A DNA stretch of 64,000 bases from Streptomyces cinerochromogenes (GTDB taxonomy: Bacteria; Actinomycetota; Actinomycetes; Streptomycetales; Streptomycetaceae), in NCBI RefSeq assembly GCF_014648635.1, contig NZ_BMRM01000003.1, positions 62,001 to 126,000 on the forward strand, given 5' to 3'. Shown here in pieces: positions 58,352-64,000 of the stretch. Positions within the stretch are counted from its first letter, which is position 1. Every line of letters starts with the position of its first letter. Both the position numbers and the translations under genes were made by a program. Below the pieces are notes generated by a model, which saw only the letters and a list, made by a program, of their open reading frames with translations, had not been told where the DNA came from and searched no databases.

Positions 58352-60064
58352 TCAGCGCGGTTCCAGCACCTGGCCGAGGCGGACGACGGCCGTGGGCGCC
58401 GCGTCCGGCGTGTCCAGCAGACCGACGTCCTGGTCCTGCAGCGCGATCACCAGGAAGGTGTCGGGCAGCACCCGGGGCAGCGCGGCCAGCAGCGCCTCGG
58501 CCGTGGGGCGGTCCAGACCGGCGACGGGTTCGTCCAGCAGCAGGACCGGCGGCCGCCGCAGTACGGCCCGCGCGATCGCGAGGCGCCGGCGCTGGCCCTG
58601 GGACAGCCGGCGTCCGACGGGACCCACCGAGGCGTCGAGCGGCAGGGCGGACAGCCCGACCACGTCCAGTACGGCCTGGAGCGCGTCGGTGCCGGCCGAG
58701 GGCGCCGCCTGGCGCAGATTGGCCGCCACCGTGTCGTCGGCCAGCCAGTCGTCGGCCTCGACCAGCGTGACCGTCTCGGCGACGGTGCGGGCCGGCGCCT
58801 CGTGCACCGGCGTGCCGTCGAGCAGCACGGCGCCGGCGGCCGCCGGCAACCGCCCGGCGAGCCGCCCGAGCAGCGTCGACTTCCCACTGCCGTTGGCACC
58901 GGTGACCAGCAGCAGCCCAGGGCCCGACAGGGTCGTGGTGAGGGTCCCGCAAGAGCCGGGCAGGGGCAGACCGACCGCTTCCAGGCCGCGGACGGGCCTG
59001 TCCGGGGAGCGGTCGGACGCCTCCCCGCGTGCCGCGACGGACGCCACGGACCGGTCGGCGCTTTCCCCCTCCCCCTTCTCCGGCTCATCCGGTATCTCCG
59101 GTATCTCCGACTCCCGTGCCAACGGCGCGAGCCGTGCGGCCGCGTCGTCGGCGCGGGTCAGGTGCTGCAGCAGGCGGGGGAGGCGTTCCAGCAGGTCCCA
59201 CCCCGCGGCCAGCAGCAGCACCTCGCCCACCACCACGGCGACGGGCTGGGCCGGGGTCGTGGTCAGGGCGATGAGCAGGACGGACGCCTGGCCGAGGGCC
59301 GCGAGCAGGCGCAGTGCCAGCCGGCCCAGGCGTTCGGCCCGGGCGGCGGCCCACTCGGCGTCCTCGACGGCCGCCACGGCCTCCGTCACCGTCCGACGCG
59401 CCTGCGGTACGGCGTCCAGGCACCGCAGTTCGCTGAAGGCGGCCCGGCTGCCGAGCAGCACGGTACGGAGCGCGGCCCGGGCCTCGGCGGCGTCGGCCAG
59501 ACGAGCGCGCGCACGCCGGTGCGCGCGCCGGGCACAGCCGACGCCGGCCGCCCAGACGACCAGTTCGGCCGCCCCCAGCACCGGCATCGCCCACAGCAGC
59601 AGGATCTCCACCACGCCCGCGGTGGTGACCGCCGCCACCAGCGGTGCGCAAACGGCTCCGGGCAGCCCGGCCACGGTCTCCACGTCGGTGGTGAGCCGGG
59701 TGAGCAGCGCCCCGTCGCCCTGTGCGCGAAGTTCGCGGGGCGTGAGCCGGGCGGCACCGCGGGCCAGCCGGGCCCGCAGGGCCACCTGGGCGGAGAGCAG
59801 GACCCGGTGGTTGACCAGGCGCTCCAGGTACCGCAGACCGGTACGCCCCAGGGCCAGAGCCCGCACCGCGCCCGAGGGGTACATCCACGACCAGGTGGTG
59901 TTGGCCTGGAGCGTCACCACGGCGCAGGTCGTCAGGAACCACCCGGACACGCCCAGCAGCGCGGCCCCGGCGAGTTCGCCGGCGACGGCCGGCAGCAGCC
60001 CGGCCAGCAGGGCGCGACGCGAAGCCGCCGTACGCAGCAGCGGCCAGGCGCGGCCGGGCCTCAT
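58352..60064 (-). CDS. cydC: thiol reductant ABC exporter subunit CydC
   Basis: A 570-residue half-ABC exporter. Six membrane helices (about residues 15-290) precede a nucleotide-binding domain with GANGSGKSTLLGRL near 390, signature LSQGQRRRLAIAR and Walker B PVLLLDEPVAGLD. A polar insert (about 330-360, rich in Glu/Asp/Pro) sits between the domains. CydC and CydD form a heterodimer that exports glutathione- or cysteine-type thiols needed for cytochrome bd assembly. The ATG overlaps the cydD stop (ATGA). Actinobacteria often fuse the two; here they are separate. Confidence 0.93.
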   Translation of the reverse strand: MRPGRAWPLLRTAASRRALLAGLLPAVAGELAGAALLGVSGWFLTTCAVVTLQANTTWSWMYPSGAVRALALGRTGLRYLERLVNHRVLLSAQVALRARLARGAARLTPRELRAQGDGALLTRLTTDVETVAGLPGAVCAPLVAAVTTAGVVEILLLWAMPVLGAAELVVWAAGVGCARRAHRRARARLADAAEARAALRTVLLGSRAAFSELRCLDAVPQARRTVTEAVAAVEDAEWAAARAERLGRLALRLLAALGQASVLLIALTTTPAQPVAVVVGEVLLLAAGWDLLERLPRLLQHLTRADDAAARLAPLARESEIPEIPDEPEKGEGESADRSVASVAARGEASDRSPDRPVRGLEAVGLPLPGSCGTLTTTLSGPGLLLVTGANGSGKSTLLGRLAGRLPAAAGAVLLDGTPVHEAPARTVAETVTLVEADDWLADDTVAANLRQAAPSAGTDALQAVLDVVGLSALPLDASVGPVGRRLSQGQRRRLAIARAVLRRPPVLLLDEPVAGLDRPTAEALLAALPRVLPDTFLVIALQDQDVGLLDTPDAAPTAVVRLGQVLEPR

Positions 60065-61791
60065 CGGATGCTCCCCTGGTCGAGGGTGACCACCTGGTCC
60101 GCGAGGGTCAGCAGAGCGGGGCTGTGGGTGGCGAGCAGGACGGTCCGGCCGCGGGACAGGGTGCGCAGCGCGGACAGGACGCGTTGTTCGGCCCGCGGGT
60201 CGAGATGGGCGGTGGGCTCGTCCAGGCACAGCAGGGGCGCGTCCCGCAACAGCGCGCGGGCGAGGGCGAGTTGCTGCGACTGCCCGGAGGACACACCGGT
60301 GCCGCGTTCGCCCACCGGTGTGTCCAGGCCCTGGGGCAGTACGGCCAGCAGGTCGGTGAAGCCGAGGGCGGCGAGGGCGTCCAGCAGGTCGTGGTCGCTC
60401 GCGGCGGGCCGGGCCAGCAACAGGTTCTCGCGTACGGTGCCGGGCAGCAGGTGCGCCGGCTGGCCCACCCAGGCGACCCGTCCGGGGTCGGCGGGGACGG
60501 GCCGCCCGTCGAGCAGGTGCAGCGCGCGTCCGCCGTGCGGTGCGTACAGCCCGGCCGCCACGGCCAGCAGGGTCGACTTGCCCGCCCCGCTGGGACCGGT
60601 GACGGCCAGGAACCGCCCCGGCGCGAGGTCCACGCTCACCCCGTCCAGCGCGGGCGCGGGGCGGCCGGGGTGACGGACGGTGACGGCTTCCAGGCGTACC
60701 CCCGGCGGTGTCGCCGTCCGCCCGGCCGGCGGACGGACCACGGGCACGGTCTGGCCGGGCGTGTCCAGGAGCGGGGCCAGCAGGCCGGCGGCGGCGGTCG
60801 CCCGGGCCCGGGCGTGGTAGCCGGCGGCCAGTTCCCGGGCCGGTGCGAAGTAGGCGGGCACCAGGACCAGCACGAACAGGGCGTCGGACAGGCTCATGCG
60901 GTCCGGTACGACGGGCAGCCGCAGGTAGTCGAGGAGGACCAGCCCGCAGTACGTCGCCACGACGGCGAGGGTGCCGGTGATGAGCAGTTCGACCCACGCG
61001 GTCGACAGGAACGCGATCCGCAGCACCTTCCCGGTGCGCTCGGCGGCCTCCCGGTCGTGGCGGGCCAGCGCACCGGCCGCCTCGTCGTGGGCGCCGAGCC
61101 CGACCAGGGTGGGCAGTCCGCGCAGATGGTCCAGCAGCCGTGCCCGGTGGCTGCGGATGGCCGACAGCTGGGCGCGCACGGCGGTCTGCGTGCCGAGGCC
61201 GATGACCTTCAGATTGGCCGGCAGCAGCGGGGTCGCGGCCAGCACCAGCAGCGCGACGAACCAGCTGCGCCAGGCGATCGCGGCCAGCGTGAGGCCGCTG
61301 CCCAGCAGCATGGTGGCCCGCGCGGGCACGTACTCGGTGAGCCAGTCGCTCAGCTCGTCGACCTCGGCGTCCACCGCCTGGGCCGGTGCGGTGTCGTCCA
61401 GGCCGGCCGGGGCCGGGCCGTGGGCCGGCAGCGCCGCCGCGATCAGCCGGGCCCGCAGCGCCTCACGGACGGTGCGGGCACCGCGGGCGGCGGCGGTCTC
61501 ACCCGCGGACAGCAGGACGGCGCGCAGCGCGACCCCGGCCGCGGTCACCAGGGCGGGTGCCACGACGGCCGGCCCGGGTGCGCCGCCCGCCGCGCCCAGG
61601 CAGCGCTGGGCCGCCCAGGCCAGCCCGCCCGCCCAGACGACCGTGCCGGCCTGGGCCGCGCCGCGCAGCAGTCCCGCGCGGCGCAGCTGCGGCCGGCCGA
61701 CGGCGGCCCACTCCCGCAGCCGCTCCGGCACCGGGTTTCCGGCCTGGTCCGCGGCGAGTTCGTCCAGCAGTACGGCGGTGGCGGTGCTCAC
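60061..61791 (-). CDS. cydD: thiol reductant ABC exporter subunit CydD
   Basis: A 576-residue half-ABC exporter. The membrane domain (about 40-330) contains the TWL-type region DELSDWLTEYVPARATMLLGSG. The nucleotide-binding domain has GPSGAGKSTLLAVAAGLY near 397, VSSGQSQQLALARALL and PLLCLDEPTAHLD. Together with CydC it forms the exporter that supplies thiols for bd oxidase assembly. Its ATG overlaps the cydB stop by four bases and its end overlaps cydC. Confidence 0.93.
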   Translation of the reverse strand: MSTATAVLLDELAADQAGNPVPERLREWAAVGRPQLRRAGLLRGAAQAGTVVWAGGLAWAAQRCLGAAGGAPGPAVVAPALVTAAGVALRAVLLSAGETAAARGARTVREALRARLIAAALPAHGPAPAGLDDTAPAQAVDAEVDELSDWLTEYVPARATMLLGSGLTLAAIAWRSWFVALLVLAATPLLPANLKVIGLGTQTAVRAQLSAIRSHRARLLDHLRGLPTLVGLGAHDEAAGALARHDREAAERTGKVLRIAFLSTAWVELLITGTLAVVATYCGLVLLDYLRLPVVPDRMSLSDALFVLVLVPAYFAPARELAAGYHARARATAAAGLLAPLLDTPGQTVPVVRPPAGRTATPPGVRLEAVTVRHPGRPAPALDGVSVDLAPGRFLAVTGPSGAGKSTLLAVAAGLYAPHGGRALHLLDGRPVPADPGRVAWVGQPAHLLPGTVRENLLLARPAASDHDLLDALAALGFTDLLAVLPQGLDTPVGERGTGVSSGQSQQLALARALLRDAPLLCLDEPTAHLDPRAEQRVLSALRTLSRGRTVLLATHSPALLTLADQVVTLDQGSIR

Positions 61792-63050
61792 GGGGTGTGC
61801 TCCGCCTCCGGGTCCGCGCCGAAGTGCCCGGCCCGCCGGTCACGGCGGTCGCCGGCGATCCACGCGGCCAGCGCCGTGCCCGCGAGCAGGGCGACGCCGA
61901 GCGGGCCGATCCAGTCGGCCACCCCGCCGAACACGTCCTGGGACACGGCCGTCGCCAGGATGCCGGACACCACCAGCACGGTCCGGCGCAGCACGGTCCG
62001 CACGGCGCCGGACGGCGCGGCGGCGGGCGCCGGGGTGTGCGGCACGGGCCGCGGGGGCGGCAGGGCGGGCTCCGCCGGCGCGGTGTACTTCCCGCGGAAG
62101 CTGCGCCAGGCGTAGGCGTTGTAGGCCAGGACGAACGGCATGCACAGTCCCACCCCGAGCACCAGGAAGAGCTGGGAGGAGTGCGGACTGGCCACCTGGT
62201 GGACGGTCGAGGCGGGCGGTACGACGACCGGGGCGGTGAGCGCCGCCAGGGCGAGCAGCCCGGACGCGGTCAACGTGGCCACGGCGGCGAACGGCCGCCA
62301 GTCGGGAGCGCGGCCGAAACCGGACCAGGCGACGGCGGCGGCGCCGACGGCGACGGCGACCGCGAGCCAGAACAGCACCGCACGCAGCGGCTCGTCCAGC
62401 GCTGTCGGTTGCGGGTCGGCGCCCGGCAGCAGCAGGCCGAGGGCCACCGCCAGGACCGCGGTGGCCGCGAGCAGCGACCGCCCGGTGCGGCGGGTCCGCG
62501 ACCGGGACCAGCCCTCGGTCTTGTCCTGCAGCCAGGCGGCGCCGGCCAGCAGGTAGAGCACGACCAGGCCGAGCGCGCACAGCACGCCGTAGGGGCTGAG
62601 CCAGTCGAGGGCCCCGCCGGTGAAGCGGCCGCCCTCCTGCCGGGGCCCGGTGAGGACGGCGCCGAGCACGAGCCCCTGGCACACGGCCACGGCGAGGGAC
62701 GCCCCGCCGAACAGCAGGGCCCAGCCGCGCCGGTAGCCGCCGGCCGCGCTGTGCATCTCCAGGCCGAGCCCGCGCAGGATGACGGCGATCAGCATGCCGA
62801 TGAGCGGAAGGTAGACGGCGGGCAGCAGGACGGCGTAGGCGCCGGGCAGGCCGGCCCACAGGACGACGCCGGCCAGGATGATCCAGCTCTCGTTGGCGTC
62901 CCAGGCGGTGGCGACGATCTCGCCGTACTCGCGTCGGCGCGCGGGCCCCGCGGCCAGGCTGAGCATGCCCACCCCGAGGTCGTAGCCGTCGAGGACGACG
63001 TACATGCCGAGGGAGAACAGGACCAGGGCGTAACTGGCGTACTCAAGCAA
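61788..63050 (-). CDS. cydB: cytochrome bd ubiquinol oxidase subunit II
   Basis: A 420-residue membrane protein of the CydB family, with LEYASYALVLFSLGMYVVLDGYDLGVGML at its N-terminus (conserved Gly-Tyr-Asp) and EIVATAWDANESWIILAG; about nine helices. After residue 330 there is a Pro-rich hinge and two further helices (GILATAVSQDVFGGVADWIGPLGVAL), longer than E. coli CydB (379 residues). It pairs with CydA in the bd-type terminal oxidase, active at low oxygen. Its start overlaps cydA by eight bases. Confidence 0.94.
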   Translation of the reverse strand: MLEYASYALVLFSLGMYVVLDGYDLGVGMLSLAAGPARRREYGEIVATAWDANESWIILAGVVLWAGLPGAYAVLLPAVYLPLIGMLIAVILRGLGLEMHSAAGGYRRGWALLFGGASLAVAVCQGLVLGAVLTGPRQEGGRFTGGALDWLSPYGVLCALGLVVLYLLAGAAWLQDKTEGWSRSRTRRTGRSLLAATAVLAVALGLLLPGADPQPTALDEPLRAVLFWLAVAVAVGAAAVAWSGFGRAPDWRPFAAVATLTASGLLALAALTAPVVVPPASTVHQVASPHSSQLFLVLGVGLCMPFVLAYNAYAWRSFRGKYTAPAEPALPPPRPVPHTPAPAAAPSGAVRTVLRRTVLVVSGILATAVSQDVFGGVADWIGPLGVALLAGTALAAWIAGDRRDRRAGHFGADPEAEHTP

Positions 63051-64000
63051 CGAGGGCCTCCGGGACGTCGGGCGCGGCGGGTCCGGTGGGCAGTGCCTCG
63101 GGGCCGGCCTTGACCGTGCGGACGATGTAGCGGGCCCAGACGGCCAGCAGGGTGACGTAGAGCAGGACGAAGCCGGCCAGGCTCGCGGCGACCTCGAAGG
63201 TGCTGAGGTGGGAGACCGCGTCGGCGGTGCGGAGCTGGCCGTAGACCACCCAGGGCTGGCGGCCGGTCTCGGCGACGATCCAGCCGCCGGTGATGGCGAT
63301 GATCCCGGCCGGGGTCATCCACACCATCCAGCGCAGGAAGCGCGGCGAGTCGAACAGGCGCCGGCGCAGGCGCAGGACCACGCCGGCGAAGGCCGTGGCG
63401 AACATCAGCAGTGCGGTGAAGTACATGGCGCGGAAGCCGTAGAACGTGGTCCACATGTTGGGGCGTTCGTCGGGCGGGGTCTGGAGCAGTCCGGGTGTCG
63501 TCGTCTTCCCGCTGAGGTCCTGGGCGATGACGGAGCCGAGGTGGGGGATCTCGACGTGCAGCCGGTTCTCGCCCCGGCCGGTGTCGGGGACGACGAGCAG
63601 GTTGTACCCGTTGTTGTCGCTCTTCCAGTTGCCCTCGAACGCCTCCAGCTTGGGCAGCTGGTGCTGCCCCATGAAGACCGCCGTGCCGTCTCCGACGTAG
63701 AGCTGGACGGGCATCAGCACCCCGAGCACGCCGAGGGCGAGGGACAGGCAGCGGCGGGCCATGGGCTGGGCGGCGGCGCGGTTCTTGACGAGGTACCAGG
63801 CGGAGATCCCGCCCACGAACCAGGCGGCGCTGATCAGCACGGCGAGCAGCATGTGCGGGAAGCGGTGCGCGAAGGCGGGGTTGAGCAGGATGCTCGCCCA
63901 GTCCTCGGCGTGGAACTGGCCGTCCGCCTTCCGGTAGCCGACCGGGTCCTGCATCCAGCTGTTGGCCGACAGGATCCAGGTGGTGGACAGCAGCGTGCCG
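63043..64000 (-). CDS. cydA: cytochrome bd ubiquinol oxidase subunit I (5' end outside window)
   Basis: The C-terminal part (about 319 residues) of CydA; the frame is open to the right edge, and the start lies outside. Visible motifs are ILSANSWMQDPVGY, a heme-containing helix region PHMLLAVLISAAWFVGG, the GRQPWVVYGQLRTADAVS segment diagnostic of the family, and the final helix ending in a short basic/acidic tail. It carries the quinol site and the three hemes. The axial His of the first helix and the N-terminal motif are not in the window. First gene of the cydABDC operon. Confidence 0.94.
   Translation of the reverse strand, partial: GTLLSTTWILSANSWMQDPVGYRKADGQFHAEDWASILLNPAFAHRFPHMLLAVLISAAWFVGGISAWYLVKNRAAAQPMARRCLSLALGVLGVLMPVQLYVGDGTAVFMGQHQLPKLEAFEGNWKSDNNGYNLLVVPDTGRGENRLHVEIPHLGSVIAQDLSGKTTTPGLLQTPPDERPNMWTTFYGFRAMYFTALLMFATAFAGVVLRLRRRLFDSPRFLRWMVWMTPAGIIAITGGWIVAETGRQPWVVYGQLRTADAVSHLSTFEVAASLAGFVLLYVTLLAVWARYIVRTVKAGPEALPTGPAAPDVPEALVA

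Overview
The window is about 72-74% GC, with dense short-spaced genes, many GTG starts and frequent ATGA/GTGA stop-start overlaps. Together with a gamma-butyrolactone-receptor-type TetR, a LAL-type LuxR regulator, LCP and LAxTG cell-wall proteins, sugar ABC genes lacking their own ATPase, and an actinobacterial bL37-like ribosomal mini-protein, this points to a Streptomyces chromosome. Both ends cut genes: an SDR at the left and cydA at the right. I saw no rRNA, tRNA, CRISPR array, insertion sequence or prophage.

Left part (1-6.5 kb): an SDR fragment, a small secreted protein, an ABC-F ATPase with a possible seven-codon leader peptide, an SDR/TetR divergent pair with a palindromic operator, and a WGR-domain protein behind a sequence matching the PafBC (RecA-NDp) DNA-damage promoter.

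Biosynthetic block (6.5-21.2 kb, all minus strand): about thirteen genes almost without gaps, apparently one operon read from a promoter near 21.18 kb. In transcription order: FAD-dependent tryptophan halogenase, flavin reductase, FemAB/GNAT-like transferase, stand-alone A-PCP didomain, type II thioesterase, cytochrome P450, YciI-like protein, acyl-CoA-dehydrogenase-fold flavoprotein, SDR, two ATP-grasp ligases, MFS exporter and a CPA2 antiporter. The A-PCP/P450/thioesterase trio is the known arrangement for making free beta-hydroxy amino acids. With the halogenase, the ATP-grasp ligases and no condensation domain, it suggests a chlorinated beta-hydroxytryptophan-type unit joined into a small amide or peptide. 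I do not recognise the cluster. This is the best candidate for an undescribed system here.

Lipid module (21.5-26.4 kb): GlpD and a TetR divergent from an alkyldihydroxyacetone-phosphate-synthase-like FAD enzyme and a diacylglycerol kinase-like enzyme. A degenerate Nudix protein, a decayed GNAT gene and an FlK-like hotdog thioesterase follow.

Middle (28-45 kb): a ClpC-like AAA+ protein, a GreA-like factor, bL37, a STAS protein, an LAxTG surface protein, a urea-transporter homologue, an LCP protein, a DUF1206 membrane protein, an MFS exporter, the orphan butyrolactone-receptor homologue, an NTF2-like/MarR divergent pair, an MMPL transporter with a strong terminator, and ACT and RidA proteins.

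Right part (44.5-64 kb): an orphan FAD-binding subunit, a decayed MFS gene, a P-loop kinase, a ferredoxin/metallo-beta-lactamase fusion, a secreted VOC protein, two small acidic or charged proteins, a sugar-type ABC import system, an alpha/beta hydrolase lacking its nucleophile, LAL and AraC regulators, two small proteins, and the cydABDC cytochrome bd operon. Several intergenic regions carry exact two-copy tandem duplications.
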